From Pseudoalteromonas haloplanktis ATCC 14393 (GTDB lineage: Bacteria; Pseudomonadota; Gammaproteobacteria; Enterobacterales; Alteromonadaceae): a stretch of 64,000 nt of DNA. Positions 1 through 9,442 of the stretch are shown here, one piece after another. Positions within the stretch are counted from its first letter, which is position 1; every line of letters starts with the position of its first letter. The stretch covers positions 26,479 through 90,478 of the forward strand of contig NZ_AHCA01000014.1 in assembly GCF_000238355.1 (NCBI RefSeq), written 5' to 3'. The position numbers and the translations under genes are program-made. The notes under the pieces were generated by a model, which saw nothing but the letters and a program-made list of their open reading frames with translations, did no database searches and was not told where the DNA came from.

Positions 1-2496
1 CCTAGCACTGCTGTCATGGAAGGTAAAAGTTTTTCAGGTGGCTTAACCGGTCCCGTAGTACTTGCGGAAAGCTACGCAGATCCTGATGAGACAGATAGCT
101 ATACAGCCGCATCATGTAACGTACCATTTCCAGCTGGAACATTTACAGCGGATCAAATTGTTATTTGTGAACGAGGTGATGCACCACGTGTTGAAAAAGC
201 GAAAAATGTTGCCGCCGGTGGTGCTGGTGGCTTCATTTTACAGAATATTAGTTATTCAGCGAATGATATTGCGACTGATAATTATGTAATACCTGGTATT
301 CACTTGGCTGCGAACGTTCGTTCACAATTAAGAAATTGGGTAAAGGCTAATCTGACAGGGGAAGCAATTGCAACAATTTCTGATGCTGTAAATACATATA
401 CATTTGATCCTGAGGCTGGGAATGAACTGGCAATCTTTAGCTCAATGGGGCCTAGCAGAACGAATAATACCTTAGTACCTGATTTAACCGCTCCCGGTGT
501 TGATATTTACGCTGCAAATGCGGATGAACAACCATTTACAGCAAATCCACGGGCGTCTGATTGGACATTTATGAGTGGTACCTCAATGGCTGCGCCACAT
601 GTTACAGGTGCTATGACATTGTTAATGCAACTTCATCCAGATTGGACGCCTGCAGAAGTGCAATCAGCACTGATGATGACTGCACATAATGTAAAGATTA
701 TGACTAACTCAGGTTTGATTGACCCTTACTATAACTTTATGGCGGGTGCCGGTGCGATTAATGTAGCTGACGCGGCTAAATCAGGCTTGATCATGGATGT
801 GCCGCTTGAGGATTATGAAGCTGCTAATCCTAATAATGGCGGTATAGCAAACTGGTTGAACTTACCTTCAATGGTAGAAATGGATTGTGAGTTAACGTGT
901 AGTTGGATGCGTACTGTGACAGCAACCCAAGATGGTAGCTGGAATGCAGAAGCCTTAGCATGGACTGCCGATGGTCGTCGCGAAGAAGCCGGCGTATTTG
1001 CAACTGTTACACCAAGCCAATTTGATCTTAAAGCGGGCGAGTCACAAGATATTTTGGTGACGATGACATTGCCTAATGTAGTTGAACATAAGCTTGATCC
1101 CGTTGATGCTGGTGAGCCGTGGGATATAGTTCAAAATTTAGGTGCTTCCTTTAATGGTAAGGTAGTGTTAAAGGAAATAAATGGCGCTGCACCAGATGCA
1201 CATTTACCAATTGTGGCAAGTAATAACTTAGATGAGCTGCCATTATCAGCAGAAATTCATATGGCGAGAAATAAAGCCAGTGAGACAATAATTGTAAATA
1301 CTGATAGTTACAGTCAATTTACCCCACGTTATTATGGTTTAGTACAGCCAACAGAATCTTCATTTGAAATCGAAGCGGTTGCACCTTTTGTAACTTTAGA
1401 TCGCATTGAAACAGGTTGGAATATTCAATTTATTGATGTACCAGAAGGCACAAAGCGACTGGTTGCAAAGGTTACTGATACAGAGCAATTGACTTCATTA
1501 GGTGATATTCAAGACCCACGTTTTCAACGCAGCTATGCGCACTTAATGATAGGTGCTGATCGCAATAATAGTGGTGGCTTTATCCCTTCACAAGAGGAAA
1601 TTGATTCTAACCCAGGTGCAATAAAAAATGCGCTCTATGATGAGATGGTTTGTTACTCATCAAGTAATTCAGAAGCTAATTATTGTAACATTATTGATCC
1701 TGTACCAGGTAAATACTGGGTTGTAACGACTAATCTAGGCGGCTTACGTGGTGAAAACTACAAAGCCACAATGCATTATGCGTTAGTAATGGATGATTCA
1801 GATACTGGCAATTTATCAGTGTCAGGTCCTGCATCTCATGACGGTAATGGTAATTATAGCTTAGACATTAATTGGGATATTGCTGATGCACAGCAAGGTG
1901 ATATTTACTACGGTGGTTTTGACCTTGGAGATATGCCAGGAGCTGAAGGAACCTTAGGGTTTACATCTTTAGATTTACACCGTGATGAAGATGCGATCAC
2001 ATTAGATGTTAGCGCTGATAAAGCGCGTAGCATGGATGTTATTGATGTAAATGTTAAGCTCAAAGCAAATGCAGAATCACACCCAAGGGCTTACGACTTA
2101 ACTGTTAATATACCTGAAGGTCTGCGCCTTGCGAGTGATACATTAAAAAGTAACAATCCAGAAGTTGCTGAATTAATCTCGGTTGATGGTAATAAACTTA
2201 CGATTAAAGGGGAGCAGTTAAATACTCGTAATGTGGAGCGAGAATATAAAGTTACAACGAATGTAACGGATTCAATGTGTCACACTCCACTGATTGATGA
2301 GTATTCTACAGGTGGTTATATAGACTTACATGGAGAGTTTGGTATGCAGCCTAATGCTGATTGGTATTTGGGTAGCTCAAAGGATTACTTTGATGTCCCA
2401 ACTGATTGGTTATTCTGGCTTGATAATGCTAAGTTCAACTTGTACAACCAAGCTAATATGAATGAAATCCGTATGCATGCAGTTGGTGTCTTATAA
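1..2496 (+). pseudogene. S8 (subtilisin-like) serine protease, 5'-truncated by the window, ends at an in-frame stop
   Basis: Secreted subtilisin-family protease. The frame is open from base 1, so the gene starts upstream, and the catalytic Asp and His are outside the window. Visible are a protease-associated (PA) domain-like stretch (about bases 50-380, with VVLAES and GGAGGFILQN) and the catalytic serine in GTSMAAPHVTGA (Ser codon at 583-585). A long C-terminal region with beta-sandwich character follows. The reading frame stops at TAA 2494-2496 but continues in the same frame without another stop to 4080, where the sequence still reads as protease C-terminal extension. I therefore read 1-4080 as one gene interrupted by a nonsense codon, probably CAA to TAA. 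The 5' product, if made, would keep the catalytic serine but lose the repeats and the surface-sorting tail. Family call is firm; pseudogene status is inference. Confidence 0.85.
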
Positions 2497-2517
2497 TTAA
2501 CGCCTTACTCTTGGATA

Positions 2518-4080
2518 ATGGATCAACATCGTGGCCCTGGGTTCTTATTAGAAGCCTTAGCACCGTTCTGGCGTGGTTCGTTTGAAGTTGAATATTTACG
2601 TCATCCAACAGATCCAAAAGGTTTAACGCTTGCTTCTCAATATGCAAGTGAACGTCCTGATTTAGGTGACCTTGTGTTCCTTGAGTTCGACAATGTTACA
2701 GATAGTAATACTTCTGAAACATTTGACTATGAAGTAATTTTGCGTAGTGGCATTGATGACCATCCAGGTATGCATGAAATGATTTTTGCATACGATAACT
2801 TGGGTGCAGGTGTTGCCGAAGGAGCAATTTTTGTTGAAGGTGGTGAAGGTAAGTACTCTAAAAATGCCGGTTTTAAAAATGGCAATTTATTTGAAATGCT
2901 AGGCTATAACGACCTTGATAAATTACTTCATGATGATCTTGTGGTGTGTTTTGACTATGTCGGTCCTGAACAAAGTGAAGTTAGCCTTAGCTTTAAAGTT
3001 GCAGTACAGCCTGAAGCGAAAGGTACATTACAAGATATTACGCTAGATTATCAATTAGCCAATGGTGTCACTGAAACAATTACACACTCAGTTTCAGTAC
3101 AAAGCAACCTGAAAGTATCAGCACTTGACGATATGACAGTGGCTGAAAATGGTCGTATTGACGGTATTGAAGTGATGGTACTGGATGCTGATCAATCACC
3201 TAATGAGCTTGTAATCACAGGTGAAGGTATTTCAGCAGAAGTAAATGGCATGTCATTTAACCTGATCCCTGATCCACATTTCTTTGGTGAAACGTATGTC
3301 ACTGTAACCGTGCAAGATAAAGCTGACCCAACTGATAAAGTAAGCACTGAGTTTATGCTAACGGTTGTTTCAGATGGTATCGATGCGCCTGCAACAATTG
3401 TTGAGATTGCTGACAAAACAGTTATGGAAGATGGCGTACTTGAAGCAATCACAGTTGCACTATCGCGTGAAACCGATGAAGAGTTTACTCTTTCTGTAGC
3501 GGCCGATAATGCAACAACGACAATAAATGGTATGGAGTTTAGCCTTAAACCAGATGCTGGTTTCTATGGTGAAATACCCGTTGTTGTGACGCTTACTGGT
3601 ACTGAGAACGTGTTAACCACTGAGTTTATGGTTACAGTAACGCCAAGCGATCTTGCGATTGTGGAACTTGCAGATATGACAGTGATCGAAAATGGCAAGC
3701 TAGAAGACATTAACGTTGCATTATCGCGTGAGACTGACGAAGAGTTTACTCTGTCTGTTACGGCGCAAAATGCAGCAGTAGTTGTCGATGGTATGTCATT
3801 TAGTATTGAGCCTACCGCTCATTTCTTCGGTAATATTCCAGTAATGGTGACATTAACCAGCGGTGCAAAATCGTTGACTACAGAGTTCACCTTATCGGTT
3901 ATTTCTGATGGTATTGAGTTGGGTTGTACGTATCCAGAAGCGACTAACTTTGATCCTGACGCTAATAGCGATGATGGTAGCTGTATTTATCCTGAAGTCG
4001 AGGATGAAGAAGACAGTGGTTCGTTTGGTTATTTGATGTTGTTACTACTACCACTGCTTAATGTGCGTCGTCGTAAATAA
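2518..4080 (+). pseudogene. C-terminal half of the same S8 protease: repeats, DDGSC motif and GlyGly-CTERM-like tail
   Basis: Continuation of the upstream protease frame after the TAA at 2494. The first ATG after the stop is at 2518 with no Shine-Dalgarno, so independent translation is doubtful. About 200 residues of extension are followed by three tandem cadherin-like or Ig-like repeats of 80-90 residues (about 3109-3380, 3397-3645 and 3655-3910). Repeats two and three share the segment ALSRETDEEFTLSV exactly. Next is GCTYPEATNF plus DDGSC (about 3922-3993), a motif common in secreted bacterial proteins. The last residues are acidic, then SGSFGYL, a short hydrophobic helix and RRRK. This resembles the GlyGly-CTERM sorting tail processed by rhombosortase, though the canonical Gly-Gly is here Ser-Gly-Ser. 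No signal peptide is present, consistent with a fragment rather than a separate gene. Confidence 0.8.
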
Positions 4081-4126
4081 TGATTATTGAATAGCTCGGT
4101 CAGTGAAAGCTGATCATATATCAGAT

Positions 4127-4158
4127 AAAAAGCCGCGAGTGTGAATTCGCGGCTTTTT
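4127..4158 (+). terminator. Rho-independent terminator of the protease gene
   Basis: Perfect 8-bp stem AGCCGCGA/TCGCGGCT (4131-4138 and 4147-4154) with an 8-base loop, flanked by an A run on the left and a T run (4154-4158) on the right. It lies 46 bases after the stop at 4080. Confidence 0.85.
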
Positions 4159-4221
4159 CTGTTGTAGAAACAAAAAGAAGCTGTTACTTTTGCTGCGATT
4201 TTTACTATGGAAGACAATTAA

Positions 4222-4950
4222 ATGAAATATGCAGTAATCGCAGGAGCTTTATCGCTTTTTTCAATCACCGCTGCGGCAAACCAAACATCAGGCTTAAGTT
4301 ACGACTATGTCGAAGTTGGCTATGCAAAAATGGACGTAGATGATTTAGATGATCTCAGTTTTGACGGTTATGCCGTTAAGATCAGTAAACAGCTTAGTGA
4401 TAATTGGTACTTGACCGGTATGTATGCGAGTACATCAGATGAGATGTCAAATAGTGTCTCTGAGGATTATCGTGATATTTATCAAAATGGTGAATATGTA
4501 GGAACATCAACCCTTAATACACAAGGGACACTCGACGCTGAATTTACTCGGATCGAACTCGGCGCAGGTTATATTCAACGCTTATCGGCAGTTACTAATA
4601 TAGATTACAGTATTAATTTAGGTAAACTTAAATATAGTACCGATTTTGATTTCACCGTTGAAGAAAGATTTAATGGTCAAGTGTTTTCATCTTCTGAAGA
4701 AGGTTATTCAGATTCAGATAGTGCAGATATTCTTTCAGCCAATATACAAATTAGACATTTATTAACGGACAAATTTGAAGTAAATGCAGGGGTTGGCTAT
4801 GAGCGTTTACATGATGAAGAAAGTGATAATAATCTAGTGTTAAAAGCGGGTGTTAATTACACCTTAACTGAAAAAGCAACTTTGGGTGCTTCATACCGTT
4901 ATGTTGATGAATATGCAGATATCGCAGCGACTTTACGTTATTACTTTTAA
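4222..4950 (+). CDS. Outer-membrane beta-barrel protein, first of a tandem pair
   Basis: 242 residues with a clear signal peptide (positively charged start, hydrophobic ALSLFSITA, likely cleavage near Ala-Ala-Asn-Gln). The mature part alternates polar and aromatic residues in short strands and ends in LRYYF, a C-terminal aromatic typical of barrels inserted by the BAM complex. It resembles small 8-10 strand OmpA-like or 'outer membrane beta-barrel' family proteins; substrate unknown. The gene 68 bases downstream is a close paralogue with the same first 21 residues and the same 5' untranslated sequence (tatggaagacaattaa just before the ATG). No strong Shine-Dalgarno besides GGAAG about 11 bases upstream. 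Barrel location is well supported; function is not known. Confidence 0.8.
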   Translation: MKYAVIAGALSLFSITAAANQTSGLSYDYVEVGYAKMDVDDLDDLSFDGYAVKISKQLSDNWYLTGMYASTSDEMSNSVSEDYRDIYQNGEYVGTSTLNTQGTLDAEFTRIELGAGYIQRLSAVTNIDYSINLGKLKYSTDFDFTVEERFNGQVFSSSEEGYSDSDSADILSANIQIRHLLTDKFEVNAGVGYERLHDEESDNNLVLKAGVNYTLTEKATLGASYRYVDEYADIAATLRYYF

Positions 4951-4969
4951 TCTTGAAATAAAAAATTAC

Positions 4970-4998
4970 AATCGCTGCAAATAGATTTTGTGGCGATT
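4970..4998 (+). terminator. Hairpin between the tandem barrel genes, likely terminator
   Basis: Twelve-base-pair stem AATCGCTGCAAA/TTTGTGGCGATT with two G-T wobbles and a 5-base loop, followed by TTAGT. It separates the two paralogues. The T run is short, so termination may be partial. Confidence 0.55.
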
Positions 4999-5018
4999 TT
5001 AGTATGGAAGACAATTAA

Positions 5019-5801
5019 ATGAAATATGCAGTAATCGCAGGTGCTTTATCTCTTTTTTCAATCACCGCTGCGGCAAACCAAACATCACTTTTAAGCTACG
5101 ATTATGTTGAAGTAGGCTATGCAAAAACGGACATCAAGAGCTATGATAAAACGGATGTAGACCGCTCAGGTGCGCCTAGTTATGGTGGGTATATTATAAA
5201 CCTCAGTAAACAATTTTCTGAAAATTGGTATTTTACAGGCTCGTACTCTCAAAGTAGCGCTGACTATTCATACGTTGCTAAAAACTTGTCTTCACCTTTG
5301 CCTGATGGGACTTATTCAAGCGATGTTATCGATACATATAGCAGTGTCATCGATATGGAGCTAACACGTTATAGCCTTGGCTTTGGGTATATTCAGCATT
5401 TTTCAAGAGAAACTTCTGTTGACTATGCCTTGAAATATGGGAAAAGTAAGATTAAGACTGAGGAAACACTTATACATAGACTTGAATCTGATGGTAATGT
5501 TTTTGATGTTTCAAAAAAATACTATGAAGATTCAGAAACAGCTGACTCCTTTGAAATAACTGCACAAATTAGACATTTATTGACCGAACAATTTGAAGTA
5601 AATGCAGGCTTTGGTTATGAGCGTTTGCATGGTGTAGGTGCTGGTTATGTACGCTTACATGATGAAGAAAGTGAAAATAACCTCCTGTTAAAAGTAGGTT
5701 TAAGTTACGCAGTTACTGAAAAAATAACGTTTGCTGCTTCCTACAGTTACACAGGTGAATACGCTGACATCGCAGCAGCGACTTTACGTTATTACTTTTA
5801 A
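5019..5801 (+). CDS. Outer-membrane beta-barrel protein, second of a tandem pair
   Basis: 260 residues, with an N-terminal signal peptide identical to that of the gene at 4222-4950 and a closely similar C-terminus (AATLRYYF). The central strands have diverged strongly, while the shared motifs IRHLLT, FEVNAG and LHDEES are kept. It differs by an in-frame 30-base tandem duplication: GYERLHGVGA and GYVRLHDEES follow each other where the first copy has only GYERLHDEES. The pair arose by tandem duplication including the leader sequence. Predicted location is the outer membrane; no substrate can be named. The C-terminal aromatic supports a full-length protein. Confidence 0.8.
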   Translation: MKYAVIAGALSLFSITAAANQTSLLSYDYVEVGYAKTDIKSYDKTDVDRSGAPSYGGYIINLSKQFSENWYFTGSYSQSSADYSYVAKNLSSPLPDGTYSSDVIDTYSSVIDMELTRYSLGFGYIQHFSRETSVDYALKYGKSKIKTEETLIHRLESDGNVFDVSKKYYEDSETADSFEITAQIRHLLTEQFEVNAGFGYERLHGVGAGYVRLHDEESENNLLLKVGLSYAVTEKITFAASYSYTGEYADIAAATLRYYF

Positions 5802-5818
5802 ATCTGATTTAAATTGAA

Positions 5819-5850
5819 AACGCCACAAACTAAGTTTGTGGCGTTTTTGT
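5819..5850. terminator. Bidirectional terminator between barrel gene and tex
   Basis: Perfect 12-bp stem AACGCCACAAAC/GTTTGTGGCGTT with a 3-base loop, T run on the plus side and A run (T on the minus strand) on the other. It lies between the convergent ends at 5801 and 5858. Confidence 0.85.
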
Positions 5851-5857
5851 TTACGAG

Positions 5858-8188
5858 CTATTTTTTCACTTTGGCATTGGCGAAAGCATCGGCAAAGGCA
5901 TTGCCCATCATCGCATTACCGGTATCGCGTTTTGGTTTAGCGGCGCGAGGTTGCTGAGCATTACCACGATTATTTTGCGACTTTTGGTTAACTGATGGCG
6001 TTGATTTATTGCTGGTATCAATATCATCATCTAAACGCATGGTAAAACTAATACGTTTACGAGCGGCATCTACTTCCACCACTTTAACTTTCACAATATC
6101 GCCAGCTTTAACCACTTCGCGCGGATCAGAAATAAACTTATTAGTAATTGCTGAAATATGCACTAGGCCATCTTGGTGTACACCCACATCAACGAACGCA
6201 CCAAAGTTAGCAACGTTAGACACTACCCCTTCTAAAATCATGCCTGGTTTTAAGTCATTGATGGTTTCTACGCCGGCTTTAAATTCGGCGGTTTTAAAAT
6301 CAGGACGAGGATCGCGGCCGGGCTTATCAAGCTCACTGATGATATCGGTGACAGTCGGTAAGCCAAATTTCTCATCAGTGTAGTCGTTAGCGACTAACTT
6401 ATTAAGGAGCTCAGAATTACCTATAAGTTGAGTAACATCAAGGTTATTTTTCTCACAGATACGTTTAACAACAGGATAAGCTTCAGGGTGAACCGATGAC
6501 TTATCAAGTGGATCGCTGCCATTGCTGATTTTTAAGAAGCCCGCGGCTTGCTCAAATGCTTTTGGCCCTAAACGTTCTACTTTCTTAAGCTCTGAGCGTT
6601 TAGCGAATGAACCGTTAGCATCGCGATAATTAACAATGTTTTGCGCTAAAGTTTTGTTCAAACCGGATACGCGAGCAAGTAATGGCACTGAGGCCATGTT
6701 TAAATCTACACCGACTAAGTTAACACAATCTTCAACAACCGATGTGAGCGTTTGACCTAGCTGACTTTGCGATACGTCATGTTGATATTGGCCTACACCA
6801 ATTGATTTTGGCTCTACTTTAACAAGCTCTGCGAGTGGGTCTTGCAAGCGACGTGCAATAGACACAGCGCCACGTAACGATACATCTAAATCGGGGAATT
6901 CATTGGCTGCAAATTCTGACGCCGAGTATACAGACGCCCCAGCTTCGCTGACCATAATCTTATTTAGTTTAAGCTCGCTATTCGCTTTGATGAGTTCAGC
7001 AACGAGTTTGTCTGACTCACGAGAGGCCGTGCCGTTACCAATAGCAATCAGCTCAACTTTGTGCTGGCGACATAATTGTTCTAGCGTACGTATTGATTTA
7101 TCCCAATGATTTTGTGGCGCATGTGGGAATATTGTTTGTGTCGCCAATAATTTACCAGTGCTATCGACGACTGCGATTTTACAGCCTGTACGTAGGCCAG
7201 GATCAAGGCCAAGTGTAGTGCGTGCGCCAGCAGGTGCTGCCATTAATAAGTCTTTTAAATTTTTCGCAAATACATCAATTGCACCGGTTTCGGCTTTTTC
7301 GCGCATGGCTGCTAAAAATTCATTTTCTAAATGCAGACCAAGTTTAATTTTCCATGCCCATTGTACAACGCTAAGCAACCATGCACTTGCTGCTTGGTTA
7401 TTAATATCAAGGCGATAGTGATCTGCAATCATTACAGCACACATTTGAGCTGGGTTTTCTGAACTTGGCTCAGGGTTAATACTCAGCTGTAAAACTCCTT
7501 CATTTCGAGCACGAAGCATAGCTAATGCACGGTGCGAAGGCACTTTCTTAAGAGCTTCTTGATGCTCAAAGTAATCACGGTATTTAGTGCCTGCTTGTTC
7601 TTGACCTGCAATAAGGCTTGCTTCAATTTGGCCATGTTGGCTAATGTGACTGCGAAACTTAGCAAGCAGTTTCGCATCTTCAGCAAAGCGCTCCATAAGA
7701 ATAAACTTAGCGCCATCTAGCACTGCTTTTTCATCGGCAAAACCCGCTTCAGGGTTTAAATAACCTGCGGCCTGTTGTTCTGGATCTAATGAGGCGTCAT
7801 TAAACAGGGCATCAGCTAACGGCTGTATACCTGCTTCGATCGCGATTTGCCCTTTAGTACGGCGTTTTGCCTTATAAGGTAAGTACAGATCCTCTAACTC
7901 GGTTTTACTATCTGCATTATTAATATCTGCCGCTAAACTTGCCGTGAGCTTATCTTGAGATTCAATGGTTGTTAAAATAAAAGCTCTACGCTCTTCTAGT
8001 TCACGTAAATATGATAAACGCTGTTCGAGTAAACGTAATTGAGTATCGTCTAATCCGCCCGTTACTTCTTTGCGGTAGCGAGCGATAAAAGGCACGGTTG
8101 AACCTTCATCGAGTAATTTTGTAGCAGCTATAATTTGTTGCTCTTGGGCGTTCAGCTCAGTGGCTAAACGTGCAGAGATATTGCTCAT
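5858..8188 (-). CDS. tex: Tex family S1 RNA-binding transcription accessory protein
   Basis: 776 residues, the usual Tex length. The N-terminal Tex domain carries VPFIARYRKEVTGGLDD (about 33-49). A YqgF/RNase H-like domain begins around 325 with LGLDPGLRTGCK. Helix-hairpin-helix segments lie around 480-560 (for example RVSGLNKTLAQNIV). The S1 domain is at about 646-714 (GVVSNVANFGAFVDVGVHQDGLVHIS). The tail is low in complexity and basic (KPKRD), as in other Tex proteins. Tex binds nucleic acid and affects transcription and virulence gene expression in several bacteria; its exact role is unsettled. Single-gene unit, convergent with the barrel gene. ATG start with Tex-like N-terminus directly after it. 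Confidence 0.95.
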   Translation of the reverse strand: MSNISARLATELNAQEQQIIAATKLLDEGSTVPFIARYRKEVTGGLDDTQLRLLEQRLSYLRELEERRAFILTTIESQDKLTASLAADINNADSKTELEDLYLPYKAKRRTKGQIAIEAGIQPLADALFNDASLDPEQQAAGYLNPEAGFADEKAVLDGAKFILMERFAEDAKLLAKFRSHISQHGQIEASLIAGQEQAGTKYRDYFEHQEALKKVPSHRALAMLRARNEGVLQLSINPEPSSENPAQMCAVMIADHYRLDINNQAASAWLLSVVQWAWKIKLGLHLENEFLAAMREKAETGAIDVFAKNLKDLLMAAPAGARTTLGLDPGLRTGCKIAVVDSTGKLLATQTIFPHAPQNHWDKSIRTLEQLCRQHKVELIAIGNGTASRESDKLVAELIKANSELKLNKIMVSEAGASVYSASEFAANEFPDLDVSLRGAVSIARRLQDPLAELVKVEPKSIGVGQYQHDVSQSQLGQTLTSVVEDCVNLVGVDLNMASVPLLARVSGLNKTLAQNIVNYRDANGSFAKRSELKKVERLGPKAFEQAAGFLKISNGSDPLDKSSVHPEAYPVVKRICEKNNLDVTQLIGNSELLNKLVANDYTDEKFGLPTVTDIISELDKPGRDPRPDFKTAEFKAGVETINDLKPGMILEGVVSNVANFGAFVDVGVHQDGLVHISAITNKFISDPREVVKAGDIVKVKVVEVDAARKRISFTMRLDDDIDTSNKSTPSVNQKSQNNRGNAQQPRAAKPKRDTGNAMMGNAFADAFANAKVKK

Positions 8189-8276
8189 GCAAAAACCTTA
8201 TTAAACAATTTGAAGACCAGAACGAGAGTTTTGGCGTAATGAATTGCCTGAATAATATCACAGCAACGCACAATAA

Positions 8277-8306
8277 AAAGGCCTTAAAGTATGCTTTAAG
8301 GCCTTT
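8277..8306 (-). terminator. Rho-independent terminator downstream of the CBS-domain gene
   Basis: Perfect 13-bp stem AAAGGCCTTAAAG/CTTTAAGGCCTTT around a 4-base loop. On the minus strand it is followed by TTATTG after a TTT run. It lies 47 bases beyond the stop of the gene at 8353-8946. Confidence 0.8.
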
Positions 8307-8352
8307 GCTGTAAAGATAATGACTACTTACGAAATACGTAAATAGTTAAAAA

Positions 8353-8946
8353 TTAATGTGGGTGCTCAATATGCTCCATTACTTCACTAAAAGAGTGGGC
8401 GATAGGGCTAATATGAACAGGGATTTGCAATGTTTTTGCAATCTCACGAGCAGAGATCAAGCCACAAATTTCATTATGTACACTAGTAACTAATAAAAAC
8501 ATAACACCGGCTTGCTCCATTGTTTGTAATGCATCACCAACACATGCATAGCTTAAGCTTTGCATACTGACACCTGTTAAGTGGCTAAGTGGCGTCATCA
8601 CGTGACGCAAGCTGATTTCAGCACGAGAAATATTCAAACGCTGTGCTAAAATCATTACTTTTGAGCTTTGTAGATCAGCACTAGATGCGATCCCTAGTAA
8701 TTTCTCTTGGTCATCAATTACTAAAATAAAACCGGTATGTTGACTGGTTATTTGTTTTAGTGCATCAACAATGGTGGTTTCATAATGCGCGCGAAGCGGA
8801 TCTTTTTGAGTGAAATTATTAACCATAGTTAAAGCCGGAGAAGTTAAATCAATTAACGGCTGAGTTTCACGGTAAGTGTGAGATAAAACGCCTTCAGAAA
8901 TATTTTGAGTACGAAGCTCTTTAAAGTTAGTCATAGTAATCACCAA
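8353..8946 (-). CDS. CBS-domain pair protein
   Basis: 197 residues, or 193 if translation starts at the second Met (8934). Two CBS motifs are visible. The first spans about 50-95 (ALKQITSQHTGFILVIDDQEKLLGIAS) and the second about 130-175 (CVGDALQTMEQAGVMFLLVTSVHNEICGLISAREI), separated by a LRHVMTP motif typical of CBS pairs. Such modules bind adenosyl nucleotides and act as energy or ligand sensors; this protein has no attached enzyme, channel or DNA-binding domain, so its partner is unknown. It lies just downstream of a small secreted protein on the same strand (38-base gap), which suggests but does not prove a common transcript. Cytoplasmic; no membrane segment seen. Confidence 0.85.
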   Translation of the reverse strand: MVITMTNFKELRTQNISEGVLSHTYRETQPLIDLTSPALTMVNNFTQKDPLRAHYETTIVDALKQITSQHTGFILVIDDQEKLLGIASSADLQSSKVMILAQRLNISRAEISLRHVMTPLSHLTGVSMQSLSYACVGDALQTMEQAGVMFLLVTSVHNEICGLISAREIAKTLQIPVHISPIAHSFSEVMEHIEHPH

Positions 8947-8983
8947 TTATGTTATTAAATTTAATAAAGTTTTAAGCAGTAAA

Positions 8984-9295
8984 TTAAATCAAATAACTTG
9001 GTGGACCACGCTGGTAAGCTTGGCTAAAAGGTTGTGTTAAAGTAGTGCTCACATAAAGTGATAAAGCATTTTCAGGGAGTGGTTGAAGCACCCTGATAGA
9101 GAGTCCGTCAACGTGTGTATCTAGGTCAACGTCAGGGGTAGTTTGCTCTGCTGTGTCACAAACAAAGTAGTGTGGGGTTGGAGAAGCTAATTCTTTAGAA
9201 TTGGTAACGTCATGCGCAAATGAAGTCAAACTCACACTTACTAAAAGTGTGAATAACATGGCATTACTAATTATGCGATGTATTGCGTTTGACAT
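8984..9295 (-). CDS. Small secreted protein of unknown function
   Basis: 103 residues with a signal peptide (basic start, hydrophobic AMLFTLLVSVSLTSFA, cleavage after SFAH or SFA). The mature part of about 75 residues has one Cys and ends in AYQRGPPSYLI. I do not recognise a family. The coding frame is supported by the signal sequence and by lack of a competing frame. It is 38 bases upstream of the CBS-domain gene on the same strand. Nothing in the sequence indicates its partner or role. Confidence 0.6.
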   Translation of the reverse strand: MSNAIHRIISNAMLFTLLVSVSLTSFAHDVTNSKELASPTPHYFVCDTAEQTTPDVDLDTHVDGLSIRVLQPLPENALSLYVSTTLTQPFSQAYQRGPPSYLI

Positions 9296-9442
9296 GACAA
9301 CGACCTTCCAATTCTGAACTCAAGTGCGAAATGCTTGACTTGAGTATCTTTAGTTATAGTCTACAAATTCACTTTAGACAACCAATAATTAATCTTATCT
9401 GAATAATAAATCGAATGTGTTGCTTGCTCTGTCTTACACGTT

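Noticed and set aside
2494..2496. Recoded stop (selenocysteine or pyrrolysine) in the protease
   Set aside because: The codon is TAA, not TGA or TAG, and no downstream recoding structure was seen.
3192..3452. Open frame of 86 codons on the minus strand inside the protease repeats
   Set aside because: It is the shadow of a Ser/Thr-rich repeat; the plus-strand frame is strongly supported.
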